Shown here piece after piece: positions 29,618-38,071 of a DNA stretch of 59,099 nucleotides; position 1 is the first letter of the stretch, and each line of letters opens with the position of its first letter. Both the position numbers and the translations under genes were made by a program. Where the stretch lies: positions 1-59,099 of the forward strand of contig CAJTWF010000012.1 in the NCBI GenBank assembly GCA_910579965.1, given 5' to 3'. Source of the DNA: an uncultured Oscillospiraceae bacterium (GTDB lineage Bacteria; Bacillota; Clostridia; Oscillospirales; Oscillospiraceae). A model generated the notes under the pieces. It had not been told where the DNA came from and searched no databases. It saw nothing but the letters and a program-made list of their open reading frames with translations.

Positions 29618-31831
29618 ATGCGGAAGCTGATGGTGTTTGCCCTGCCCTTCGGGGCCGGGTGCGCTCTGTGCCACTATCTCCTGCCGGAGCCCTGGCGGCT
29701 GTGGACGGCCCTGATCGCCCTGCTGGCCGCTCTGCCGGCCGCTTTTCTGCCGGCGAGGGTGCGCATCGGAGCCGCCGGCCTGGCGGCGGGGCTTGTCTGG
29801 TTCACCGGCTATGCGGCCCTGGTCCAGGCCCCGGCCCGGGCGCTGGCGGGTACGGAGGGCCGGGCGGTCATGGAGCTGACCGGCTATCCGGAGGAGACGG
29901 ACTTCGGCGCGCGCTGTCAGGTGCGCGTCCAGGGCATGGCGGGCCGGGCCGTGTACTACGGCGGCCGGGAGCTGCTGGACCTGGAGCCGGGATACCGGGT
30001 GACCGCCAGCGTGAAATATGACAGCGCCGGCGAGCTGGGCGGAGAGGAGAGCGCCTACTTCTCCTCCCGGGGCGTGTTTCTGCGCCTGTACGGCCGGGGC
30101 GAAATGGAGGCGGAGCCCGGCGGAGGCTATCTGCCCCAGCGGATGGCCCGGGCGCTGAAAAGCACCGCCGGAGCCGTCTACGATCAGCCGGAGCGGGGTC
30201 TCCTCCTGGCTATGCTCACCGGGGAGCGGGACGGCCTGGACAGCCGGAGCCAGCGGCAGCTCTCGGAGGCGGGGCTCATGCACCTGACCGCCGTGTCCGG
30301 CCTCCACTGCGGCTTTCTCATCTCCCTGCTGGGCGTGCTCACCCTCCGCCGCCAGCGGCTCACCGCCCTGGTGGGATATCCGGTGCTGCTGACGTACATG
30401 CTCATGGCCGGGTCCACCCCCTCGGTGGTCCGGGCCTGCGTGATGGTGGGCCTGACCCTGCTGGCTCCGCTGGTGGGACGGGAGGCGGACGCACCCACCT
30501 CCCTGTCCGCCGCCGCTCTGGTGATTCTGCTGGTCAATCCCTTTGCCATCGCGTCGGTGAGCTTTCAGCTCTCCTTTGCCGCCGTGGCGGGCCTGCTGAC
30601 CCTCTCGCCCCGGGTCTACCGGGCCATGAAGGCCGGACCGGCCTTTGTCCGGGCCACCCTGGCCGCCAGCGCCGGGGTGACCGTGTTCACCGCGCCCCTG
30701 AGCGCGGCCTATTTCGGCTCCCTGTCCCTGGTCTCTCCCCTGGCCAACCTCCTGGTGCTGTGGATGGCCCCGGTCCTCTTCGCCCTGGCCCTGACTGTCA
30801 CGGCCCTGTGCGCCCTCCTGCCGGCCGCCGCGCCTCTGGCCGTTCTGCCGGCGGCGCTGGCCCGGTACGTGCTGTGGACGGCGGAGCTGCTGTGCCGGAT
30901 CCCCGGCCACAGCCTCCGGTTCAGCACCCCGGCGGCGGCCATGTGGCTGGTGCTGGTCTATGGACTGCTGGGCGTGTGTCTGCTGGGCCGGGTCCGGCGG
31001 CGGGGATATGTGCTGGCCGCCCTGCTGGCCCTGGCGAGCCTGGAGGCGGCAAGGGCCCTGCCCCGGCTGACGGTGCGAAACGACGCCCTCACGGCGGTGG
31101 TGGTGGACGTGGGCCAGGGCGCGGCGGCCCTGCTCCACGCCGGAGACAGCACCATTTTGGTGGACTGCGGCAGCCTCAGCCGCCCGGAGCGGGCCGGGGA
31201 CGCGGTGGCCGAGGCCATGGAAACCTACGGCTGGACTGCCCTGGACGCCGTGGTCCTGACCCACTGCCACGCGGACCACGCCGGGGGCCTCCCCTCCCTG
31301 CTGGAGCAGGTCCCCGCGGAGCGGCTCCTGCTGCCCCGGACAGACCCGGAGGAGGATGCTGCGGACCTGCTGGCCCGGGAACGGGGCGTGGCGGTGGAAT
31401 ATGTCGAGGAGCCCAGCCGGACAGACCTGGGCCAGGGGACGCTGACCGTATATCCGCCGGTGACGGCGGGGGAGACCAACGAGGAGGGACTGAGCGTCCT
31501 GTGCTCCCTGGGGGATTTTGACCTGCTTATCACCGGGGACATGGACAGCGCCACCGAGGCGGCCCTTCTGGAGACCTACCCTCTGCCGGATGTGGAGGTG
31601 CTGCTGGCGGGACACCACGGCAGCAAGTACGCCACCTCCCAAACCCTGCTGGAGGAAACCCGGCCGGAGGTGGGGATTATCAGCGTGGGGCCCAACACCT
31701 TCGGCCACCCCACGGCGGAGGCCATGGGCCGCATGACCGGCGCGGGTATGGACCTGTACCGCACGGACCGGCAGGGAAACATACTTATTCGCGTCCACGG
31801 AGAGGGGGAGACAGCGCATGGGGTATATTAG
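29618..31831 (+). CDS. comEC: ComEC/Rec2 DNA-uptake channel
   Basis: A 737-residue membrane protein expected to form the channel that brings single-stranded DNA across the membrane in competence. It has N-terminal hydrophobic helices with an OB-like domain, the Competence core (GLMHLTAVSGLHCGFLISLL), further helices to about residue 470, and a C-terminal beta-lactamase-fold domain (VVVDVGQGAAALL, THCHADHAGG, AGHHGSKYATS). All three expected parts are present and no frameshift is seen. It overlaps the following endonuclease gene by 14 bases. Other late competence genes are not in the window. Confidence 0.95.
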   Translation: MRKLMVFALPFGAGCALCHYLLPEPWRLWTALIALLAALPAAFLPARVRIGAAGLAAGLVWFTGYAALVQAPARALAGTEGRAVMELTGYPEETDFGARCQVRVQGMAGRAVYYGGRELLDLEPGYRVTASVKYDSAGELGGEESAYFSSRGVFLRLYGRGEMEAEPGGGYLPQRMARALKSTAGAVYDQPERGLLLAMLTGERDGLDSRSQRQLSEAGLMHLTAVSGLHCGFLISLLGVLTLRRQRLTALVGYPVLLTYMLMAGSTPSVVRACVMVGLTLLAPLVGREADAPTSLSAAALVILLVNPFAIASVSFQLSFAAVAGLLTLSPRVYRAMKAGPAFVRATLAASAGVTVFTAPLSAAYFGSLSLVSPLANLLVLWMAPVLFALALTVTALCALLPAAAPLAVLPAALARYVLWTAELLCRIPGHSLRFSTPAAAMWLVLVYGLLGVCLLGRVRRRGYVLAALLALASLEAARALPRLTVRNDALTAVVVDVGQGAAALLHAGDSTILVDCGSLSRPERAGDAVAEAMETYGWTALDAVVLTHCHADHAGGLPSLLEQVPAERLLLPRTDPEEDAADLLARERGVAVEYVEEPSRTDLGQGTLTVYPPVTAGETNEEGLSVLCSLGDFDLLITGDMDSATEAALLETYPLPDVEVLLAGHHGSKYATSQTLLEETRPEVGIISVGPNTFGHPTAEAMGRMTGAGMDLYRTDRQGNILIRVHGEGETAHGVY

Positions 31832-32477
31832 AACGCATCTGCTGGAGAAATTCGAGTTTCACAGCTACGGCCACGCCCTGGAGATTCTGGAGGCGGCCTT
31901 TCCCGGGGAATGGGCGGAGCTCCAGGACGCGCTGGAGCGGTTCACCATCTCCCTGGACGAGCTCCGGGCCGCCGGGGGCAACGAGACCGCCATCCCCAAG
32001 AAGTTTGACGACGTGCTATACCCCCTGGGCTGGCGGGAGATCCGGATCACCGGGGATCTGGTGGTGAACATGTACCCCCGGCGGTCCAGCCAGCGGGGGC
32101 GGTTCGCCCAGGACCCCTGTGAGCGGATGGTCATCGAGGGCTATATTGACGGCCACAACATCGACTTTATCAAGGGCAGGGTGGCCTTTGACCTGGAGTG
32201 GAACAGCAAGGACCAGACCTTTGACCGGGACCTGCTGGCCATGCGGACCTATTTTGACTGCGGCATCATCGAGGTGGGGGTGATTGTCACCCGTTCCCAG
32301 GAGCTCAACGACGTGTTTCGTGAGGTGACGGACCGGAGCGGCAAGCCCCTCATGGCCAAGTATGGGGCCAGCACCACCTGGATGGGGAAGCTGGAGTACC
32401 GGCTGAAATCCAGGCGGAACGGGGGCTGCCCCATTCTGGCCGTTGGGATCAGACAGCCTTGCATAGAAGGGTATTAA
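31818..32477 (+). CDS. BglII/BstYI-family type II restriction endonuclease
   Basis: A 219-residue protein recognised from its central block: IDFIKGRVAFDLEWNSKDQ followed by FDRDLLAMRTYFD and IIEVGVIVTRSQEL, the layout of the BglII/BstYI family. Candidate catalytic residues are Asp116, Glu127 and Asn129, in the place of the Asp, Glu and Gln of BglII. Family members cut AGATCT or RGATCY; specificity here is unknown. The start lies inside the last codons of comEC, and its stop is three bases before the methyltransferase start. The N-terminal 60 residues are helical. Confidence 0.8.
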   Translation: MGYIRTHLLEKFEFHSYGHALEILEAAFPGEWAELQDALERFTISLDELRAAGGNETAIPKKFDDVLYPLGWREIRITGDLVVNMYPRRSSQRGRFAQDPCERMVIEGYIDGHNIDFIKGRVAFDLEWNSKDQTFDRDLLAMRTYFDCGIIEVGVIVTRSQELNDVFREVTDRSGKPLMAKYGASTTWMGKLEYRLKSRRNGGCPILAVGIRQPCIEGY

Positions 32478-32480
32478 GCT

Positions 32481-33140
32481 ATGGAGAACACAAAGATGAC
32501 CGAGCTGGAGCGGACCATTGCGGATTTCCGGGCCTTTACGGCGGGGAAGCGGTACAGGACCATCTACGCGGACCCGCCCTGGCAGTTTCAGAACCGGACC
32601 GGCAAGGTGGCCCCGGAGCACAAGCGCCTGAGCCGCTACAGCACCATGACCGTGCCGGAGATCTGCCGCCTGCCCGTGGCCGAGGCGGCGGACGAGAAGA
32701 GCCACCTCTACCTCTGGGTGCCCAACGCCCTGCTGCCCGAGGGCCTGGAGGTGATGCGGGCCTGGGGCTTTGCCTACAAGACCAACATCATCTGGGAGAA
32801 GGTCCGCAAGGACGGGATGCCCGACGGCCGGGGCGTGGGCTTCTACTTCCGGAACGTGACGGAGATCCTTCTCTTCGGCATACGGGGGGAGAAGAACCGG
32901 ACCCTGGATCCGGGGCGGAGCCAGGTGAACCTCCTCCGGGCCATCAAGCGGGAGCACTCCCGGAAGCCGGACGAGTTCATCAGCCTCATCGAGCGGTGCT
33001 CTCCGGCCCCCTTCCTGGAGATGTTCGCCCGGGGCAGCCGCCGGGACTGGGACATGTGGGGCAATCAGGCCACCGAGGACTACGAGCCCACCTGGAGCAC
33101 CTACGCCAACCACACCGTAGCGGCGAAGACGGAGGGATAG
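32481..33140 (+). CDS. MT-A70 family adenine N6-methyltransferase
   Basis: A 219-residue methyltransferase. DPPW at residues 31-34 is the catalytic motif of the MT-A70 class; LYLWVPNALL, AWGFAYKTNIIWEK and the final EMFARGSRRDWDMWGN are also typical. It is expected to methylate adenine in DNA and protect the genome from the endonuclease encoded three bases upstream. Well-studied BglII-type systems use N4-cytosine methylases, so an MT-A70 partner is unusual. The gene ends three bases before holA. Confidence 0.9.
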   Translation: MENTKMTELERTIADFRAFTAGKRYRTIYADPPWQFQNRTGKVAPEHKRLSRYSTMTVPEICRLPVAEAADEKSHLYLWVPNALLPEGLEVMRAWGFAYKTNIIWEKVRKDGMPDGRGVGFYFRNVTEILLFGIRGEKNRTLDPGRSQVNLLRAIKREHSRKPDEFISLIERCSPAPFLEMFARGSRRDWDMWGNQATEDYEPTWSTYANHTVAAKTEG

Positions 33141-33143
33141 GCC

Positions 33144-34193
33144 ATGGCGGTGAAGAAAACGCAAAACGACGGATACGCCCAGCTGCGCGCCGACATGGCG
33201 GCGGGCACCCTGGCCCCGGCCTACCTGTTCCACGGCGAGGAGAGCTACCTGCGGGAGTTCTGCCTGTCGGAGATCCGCCGCCAGCTGGTGCCGGAGGGGT
33301 TCGAGGCCTTCAACTTCCACAGGCTGGAGGGCAAAGGCCTGACCGCCCAGGCCCTGACGGAGGCGGTGGAGGCCATGCCCATGATGGCGGAGCGGACCAT
33401 GGTGCAGGTGGTGGACTGGGACGTGTACAAGCTGCCGGAGGAGCAGCGCAGGGGGCTCATCGCCCTGCTGGAGGACCTGCCCCCCTACTGCTGTCTGGTG
33501 CTGGTGTACGATCTTCTGGAGTACAAGCCCAACCGGACCTACAAGAAGCTGTACGGGGCCCTGACCGCCCATGTGCGGGAGGTGAAGTTCCAGCCCCTGA
33601 ACCAGGACCAGCTGATGACGTGGGTGGCCCGCCGCCTGAAGGCCGCAGGCCACACCATCGACGTGCCCACGGCGGAGCACCTGCTCTTCACCTGCGGCGC
33701 CCTCATGAACCAGCTGATCCCGGAGATTGCCAAGATCGCCGCCTACGCCCAGGGGGAGCGGATCACCCGGGCGGACATTGACGCGGTGGCCTCGCCGGTG
33801 GTGGAGGCCCAGGTGTTCGACATGACCCGAGCCGTGTCCCGGGGGGACTTTGACCGGGCGGCGGAGCTGCTGGGCCAGCTGCTCACCCTGCAGCAGGAGC
33901 CCTTCATGCTCCTGAGCCTCATGGGCGGGGAGCTGCGCCGCCTCCACAGCGCCCGGATCGCCCTGGACGCGGGCAGGGACCGGTTCTGGCTCATGGAGCA
34001 GTGGAACATGCGCTCGGACTACCAGGCCAAGCTGCTACTGGAGAACGCCCGCCGGGTGAGCCGGCCCTGGTGCGCCCGGGCGGTGCGGCGCTGCTGTGAG
34101 ACGGATCTGCGCATCAAGAGCGTGAGCGGCGCGGACGGCGCCGGGGAGCTGAAGCTGCTGCTCATGGAGCTGGCCCAGACCTCCCGGGCCTGA
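33144..34193 (+). CDS. holA: DNA polymerase III delta subunit
   Basis: A 349-residue clamp-loader subunit. AYLFHGEESYLREF opens the AAA-like domain, followed by VLVYDLLEYKPNRTYKKL, a lid with NQLIPEIAKIAAYA, and a C-terminal collar domain ending LLLMELAQT. It opens the sliding clamp as part of the DnaX complex. In Firmicutes holA commonly follows comEC; here two restriction-modification genes lie between them. GGAGGGA before the ATG overlaps the end of the methyltransferase gene. Confidence 0.93.
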   Translation: MAVKKTQNDGYAQLRADMAAGTLAPAYLFHGEESYLREFCLSEIRRQLVPEGFEAFNFHRLEGKGLTAQALTEAVEAMPMMAERTMVQVVDWDVYKLPEEQRRGLIALLEDLPPYCCLVLVYDLLEYKPNRTYKKLYGALTAHVREVKFQPLNQDQLMTWVARRLKAAGHTIDVPTAEHLLFTCGALMNQLIPEIAKIAAYAQGERITRADIDAVASPVVEAQVFDMTRAVSRGDFDRAAELLGQLLTLQQEPFMLLSLMGGELRRLHSARIALDAGRDRFWLMEQWNMRSDYQAKLLLENARRVSRPWCARAVRRCCETDLRIKSVSGADGAGELKLLLMELAQTSRA

Positions 34194-34226
34194 CGGAGAT
34201 GATTTCTTATCAAGGAGGACGGGGAC

Positions 34227-34826
34227 ATGCGGCGGGTCCGTGAGGTGATCGTGGTGGAGGGCCGGTACGACAAGAACGCCCTGCGGCAGGTGGTGGACGC
34301 CACCGTGGTGGAGACCCGGGGGTTCGGCATCTTCAACGACAGGGAGCGGCTGGCCCTGCTGCGGCGGCTGGCGGAGGAGCGGGGTCTGATCCTGCTCACG
34401 GACAGCGACGGGGCGGGGTTCGTGATCCGGAACTTTCTCAAGGGGGCCATCCCCAAAGACCGGCTCAAGCAGGCCTACATCCCCGATGTGTACGGCAAGG
34501 AGCGGCGGAAGGCCGCCCCGGGCCGGGAGGGAAAGCTGGGGGTGGAGGGCATGAATCCCGGCGTGCTGCTCCAGGCCCTGGAGCGGGCGGGGGCCACCTT
34601 TGAGGAGGAGCGCCCGGCGGAGGCCCGTCAGGGCGTCACCAAGGCGGACCTCTACCAGCTGGGCCTCACCGGCGCGCCGGACAGCGGCGCGCGGCGGGAG
34701 GCCCTTCTGCGGCGGCTCAGGCTGCCGGAGCGGATGAGCGCCAACGCCCTGCTGGAGGCGGTGAACGTGCTGTACGCCCGGGATGCCTTCCTCGCCCTGG
34801 CGGAGGGGGCGGAAGGGGACAGCTGA
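34227..34826 (+). CDS. rnmV: Ribonuclease M5
   Basis: A 199-residue Toprim-domain nuclease that matures 5S rRNA. EGRYDK (11-16) and TDSDGAG carry the acidic catalytic residues, and the C-terminal part (RERMSANALLEAVN type helices) fits RNase M5, including the KGAIPKDRLKQAYIP segment. AAGGAGGAC precedes the ATG, 33 bases after holA. The usual partner rsmA is not seen downstream. Confidence 0.92.
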   Translation: MRRVREVIVVEGRYDKNALRQVVDATVVETRGFGIFNDRERLALLRRLAEERGLILLTDSDGAGFVIRNFLKGAIPKDRLKQAYIPDVYGKERRKAAPGREGKLGVEGMNPGVLLQALERAGATFEEERPAEARQGVTKADLYQLGLTGAPDSGARREALLRRLRLPERMSANALLEAVNVLYARDAFLALAEGAEGDS

Positions 34827-34922
34827 GCCGGGGAAATCCCGGTGGAAATCCATCCTCCGAAAAACGCGGCCTCCCGTAGGAGCGAGCAATGCCTGCCCCT
34901 GCGCGCGCCCCGCAAATGAGGG

Positions 34923-34980
34923 TTGAATGTCCTCTGTATTGGTGGTATACTTGGCTCATGGCAAATGCGGATTTGGAGGA
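34923..34980 (+). promoter_or_regulatory. Promoter and leader of the HEAQH gene, shared with 12972-13041
   Basis: TTGAAT (34923-34928), 17-base spacer, TATACT (34946-34951). The spacer holds CCTCT and ATTGGTG, and the transcript starts TGGCTCATGGCAAATGCGG before GGAGGA. Same boxes, spacing and leader words as at 12972. The promoter position excludes an ATG at 34923 as the start. Confidence 0.8.
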
Positions 34981-34988
34981 TTTGTTCT

Positions 34989-35924
34989 GTGGAGAAATTT
35001 GAGCAGGATACCCTGCGCGGGATGCTGGTAAAGGGGAACCTTCGGGCAGCAATGGCGTATTGGGAGCAGTTCCCGGAGACGGCGGCACTCTATGAAAAGG
35101 GCGTGGCTTTGTTTCAAAAAGAGCACTACCTGACTTATGATGCAGATGAGGAGCTGAACGAGATTCTCCTGGTCTATCAGAAGTATTACCGGGATGTCTT
35201 TTATCTGGAGCTCTCTGCCGGGGAGGCCGCCCGGCGGCTGCGGGAACGGCTGGCAGAACTGTTCCAGGCTGCGTCCGATTTTTCCCTGGACAAATTGGAG
35301 GAAATGGCCGGGGACGCGTTCCGCCAGAAGTCGTTCCACGCCCTGATGGGACGAACCAGCGGGTATTACGGTCCCTATATATGGAAGGACGAGGAACTGA
35401 GGCGCTACAAGGTGGAGCTGCCGGAAGGCACGCAGGACTATGCTGTTAAATTTCTGGACGGGTTCCTCATGAAAAGCTGGCTGGACTACATTTCCTTCGG
35501 TGAAACAGGTACCGGCGGATGGTCCAACGGCGACGGTTTGATTCACTGCGTCAGAACTGCCTATGATTTGGAATCAGAGAATTTCCAGGTGTCCCTCCTG
35601 AAGCACGAGGCCCAGCATGCCATGGACCATGCCCGTTATAAGGGCATTACAAACGAGGAGCTGGAATATCGGGCCAAGCTGGTGGAGCTGATTTATTCCC
35701 GAGAACGGAGGATGCTGGAGCGTTTCCTGGGTCAGGCTGACACAACAAGAGCAGACAACGGGCATGGACTGTCCGCTGAACGCATTGTAAGAGAATTTGA
35801 GATACGTCAAAAAAGAGACCGCGGCAGACTGGCTGAACTCCCTGTTGAGACAGTGCAGACAGCTGCCCAGTCACTTTTTGCAGAGAGCTGTCAGGAAATG
35901 GCGGCAAAGTACCGCCAATCCTGA
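34989..35924 (+). CDS. Unknown protein with HEAQH metallopeptidase-like motif
   Basis: A 311-residue soluble, charged protein starting at GTG 34989, with GGAGGA eight bases upstream. I do not recognise the family. The first 200 residues are helical and acidic. Then VSLLKHEAQHAMDHARY gives an HExxH motif at 205-209, and GITNEELEYRAKLVELIYS follows with a Glu that could be the third zinc ligand (gluzincin-like). No signal peptide or membrane segment is seen. Base composition is lower in GC than the flanking operons. Its promoter and 3' hairpin are shared with the M50-like gene at 13050, which also has an HExxH motif but no other resemblance. Confidence 0.7.
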   Translation: MEKFEQDTLRGMLVKGNLRAAMAYWEQFPETAALYEKGVALFQKEHYLTYDADEELNEILLVYQKYYRDVFYLELSAGEAARRLRERLAELFQAASDFSLDKLEEMAGDAFRQKSFHALMGRTSGYYGPYIWKDEELRRYKVELPEGTQDYAVKFLDGFLMKSWLDYISFGETGTGGWSNGDGLIHCVRTAYDLESENFQVSLLKHEAQHAMDHARYKGITNEELEYRAKLVELIYSRERRMLERFLGQADTTRADNGHGLSAERIVREFEIRQKRDRGRLAELPVETVQTAAQSLFAESCQEMAAKYRQS

Positions 35925-35957
35925 GCTTCCTTGATTTTAGCAAAGGAAAAAGCAGAC

Positions 35958-36017
35958 GGTTTCCGGCTTGCCGGGGGATTTCATCCTTTGGGTGAAATCC
36001 CTTGACAAACGGCGTCT
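35958..36017 (+). repeat. 3' hairpin module, copy B
   Basis: GGTTTCCGGCTTGCC leads into GGGGGATTTCA (35973-35983) and TGAAATCCC (35993-36001), loop TCCTTTGGG, followed by TTGACAAA and GTCTTG. This is the same module as 13608-13672. TTGACA at 36002-36007 with TACACT 15 bases later could also be a weak promoter for the gene at 36122. Confidence 0.75.
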
Positions 36018-36121
36018 TGTGATACACTGCGGAAAAGACTCTTTTCTCAGAATCTGTATGCACACCGGGGGATGCCGGCGGGGCTGCAGGTTCTCACTTC
36101 TGATTATTCTGGGAGGACGGT

Positions 36122-37231
36122 ATGAAGCGCTGGAAACGCCGCCTGACGGCCTGGCTCCTGGTCCTGCTCCTGGCCCTGGGACTGGGGCCGCAGGAGGGAC
36201 GCGCGGTGCTCTCGGAGGTCTACTTCACCGCCGTCAACGAGCAGCTGCTGGACCTGAACAGCGAGACCATGCCCTTCCTCTACGGCGGGGTGTGGTACGT
36301 GTCCAGCCGCCTCTTCGAGGGCACGGACCTGGGGGTGAACTACGCCCGCATCTACAACGCCAATCAGGCCATGCTCTACAACGCCAAGATTGATCTGCGC
36401 TTTGACCTGGACACACAGACCACCACGGACCGCAACGGCAAGTCCTACAACGGCTACGCCATTGAGCGGGGGGGCGTGATCTTCTTCCCCCTGCCCCTGG
36501 TGTGCAGCCGCTTCGGCCTGCGCTGGAGCAAAACGGAGACGGAGACCGTGCCCCTCATCCGGGTCACGAGCTCCAGCGCGGTGCTGACGGACCGGGAGTT
36601 CGTGGACGCGGCCAGCCAGATGCGCGCCCGCTACAACGAATACGAGCGGTCCGTCACCGCCGCCGAGGAAAATACCGGCGGCCCGCCGCAGACCGAGGAT
36701 CCCCCCCTGGCGGCGGAGGGCCAGAAGGTCTATCTCATCATCGACAGCCAGTCCCCGGAGGAGACGCTGGAGCTGCTGGGCCGCCTGGGGGACCATCAGG
36801 CCACCTTCCTGCTCACCGCGGAGGAGCTGGAGCAGGCGGATCTGGTCCGGGCCCTGGTGGCCGGGGGCCACGGCCTGGCCCTCCAGACCCGGGGGGAGAC
36901 GGAGGCGGAGATGGAGGAGGAGATCGTCCGGGCCCGGGAGCTGGTGTGGCAGGCCGCCTGCGCGTGGCTGGAGCTGGTGTGGTGCGGGGACGGGGCGGAG
37001 GAGCTCCTCTCCCAGCTGGGGTGCGTCCGGGTGACGGCCCAGATCTCCGCCTCCGGGGACCTGGACCGGGCCGGTCAGGCCGCCGCCCTCATGCGCGCTG
37101 TCAGCCGGTACCGGGAGGACGTGTCCCTCTCCCTGGGGGGCGACGGGAGCGGTCTGGGAGGCCTGGGCGCGCTGCTGGAGGATCTGGATGCCGGCGGCTA
37201 CCGGCTCAGCGCCTGGAGGCTCACGGCCTAA
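36122..37231 (+). CDS. Secreted protein with degenerate polysaccharide deacetylase domain
   Basis: A 369-residue exported protein. Residues 1-28 form a signal peptide (RRLTAWLLVLLLALGLG). Residues 30-150 resemble a copper-amine-oxidase-N-terminal-like domain (LDLNSETMPFLYGGVWYVSS, RFGLRW), often found in cell-surface proteins. After a linker, VYLIIDSQSPEETLELLGRLGDHQ with ATFLLTAEEL and VAGGHGLALQTR follows the course of a NodB deacetylase, but the catalytic TFDD and His residues are lost. It is probably non-enzymatic, binding cell wall sugar. It lies 103 bases before the response regulator and may feed the kinase, which is conjecture. Confidence 0.65.
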   Translation: MKRWKRRLTAWLLVLLLALGLGPQEGRAVLSEVYFTAVNEQLLDLNSETMPFLYGGVWYVSSRLFEGTDLGVNYARIYNANQAMLYNAKIDLRFDLDTQTTTDRNGKSYNGYAIERGGVIFFPLPLVCSRFGLRWSKTETETVPLIRVTSSSAVLTDREFVDAASQMRARYNEYERSVTAAEENTGGPPQTEDPPLAAEGQKVYLIIDSQSPEETLELLGRLGDHQATFLLTAEELEQADLVRALVAGGHGLALQTRGETEAEMEEEIVRARELVWQAACAWLELVWCGDGAEELLSQLGCVRVTAQISASGDLDRAGQAAALMRAVSRYREDVSLSLGGDGSGLGGLGALLEDLDAGGYRLSAWRLTA

Positions 37232-37333
37232 TTTACAAAAAGTTCAACATTATTTCTCCTTTTGGGGTATAATTGGGATAATCACCACTTTGAAGTCCCC
37301 GTATGCAGCCGGCCGCGGGGCGGGAGGACGTCT

Positions 37334-38020
37334 ATGGCAAGAAAGATTCTCGTTGTGGAGGACGACCACAATATCTCCGATCTGATCCGGATGTACCTGG
37401 AGAAGGAGGGCTTTGAGATCCAGGCCGTCTTTGACGGCGGCAGCGCGGTGGAGACCTTCCGCACCATGCAGCCGGATATGGTGCTGCTGGATCTGATGCT
37501 GCCGGTGATGGACGGCTGGGCCGTGTGCGGCAAAATCCGGGAGACCAGCCGCACCCCGATCATCATGATTACTGCCAAGAGCGAGGTCTTTGACCGCATC
37601 CAGGGCCTGGAGATGGGGGCGGACGACTACATCGTCAAGCCCTTTGAGATGAAGGAGCTCATTGCCCGCATCAACGCCGTGCTCCGGCGCACGGAGATCC
37701 CCGAGGACACACGCAAGCGCCTGGTGTTCGACAAGCTGGAGATCAACCTGGACTCCTACGAGCTGACCGTAGACGGGAAGAAGGTGGACACGCCCCCCAA
37801 GGAGCTGGAGCTGCTCTACCATCTGGCCTCCACCCCCAACCGGGTGTACACCCGGAACCAGCTCTTAGACGAGGTCTGGGGATTTGATTACTTCGGGGAC
37901 AGCCGCACCGTGGACGTACACATCAAGCGGCTGCGGGAGAAGGTGGAGGACGTGTCCCCCCAGTGGGCGCTGAAGACCGTCTGGGGCGTGGGATACAAAT
38001 TCGAGGTGGCGGGGAAATAG
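37334..38020 (+). CDS. OmpR-family response regulator
   Basis: A 228-residue two-domain regulator. The receiver has acidic residues ED-D at 9-11, phosphoacceptor Asp53 (LLDLMLPVMDG) and Lys in IVKPFEMKEL. The C-terminal winged helix contains TPPKELELLYHLA, VYTRNQLLDEVWGFDYFGD and SRTVDVHIKRLREK. The ATG at 37334 follows GGGAGGACGTCT. It is the partner of the kinase 51 bases downstream. Confidence 0.95.
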   Translation: MARKILVVEDDHNISDLIRMYLEKEGFEIQAVFDGGSAVETFRTMQPDMVLLDLMLPVMDGWAVCGKIRETSRTPIIMITAKSEVFDRIQGLEMGADDYIVKPFEMKELIARINAVLRRTEIPEDTRKRLVFDKLEINLDSYELTVDGKKVDTPPKELELLYHLASTPNRVYTRNQLLDEVWGFDYFGDSRTVDVHIKRLREKVEDVSPQWALKTVWGVGYKFEVAGK

Positions 38021-38071
38021 CCCGCCGCCGTGCAGTCATGCCGCCCCGGGGCGGCAACGGAAGGAACCGCG

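Noticed and set aside
31818..32477. Hypothetical C-terminal extension or frameshifted part of ComEC
   Set aside because: ComEC is complete at 737 residues with its beta-lactamase-fold domain, and the overlapping frame has its own start and an endonuclease-like core.
36002..36026. Firm promoter for the gene at 36122 from TTGACA and TACACT
   Set aside because: The spacing is only 15 bases and the TTGACA belongs to a repeat also found after the M50-like gene, where no -10 box follows; kept only as a weak possibility.
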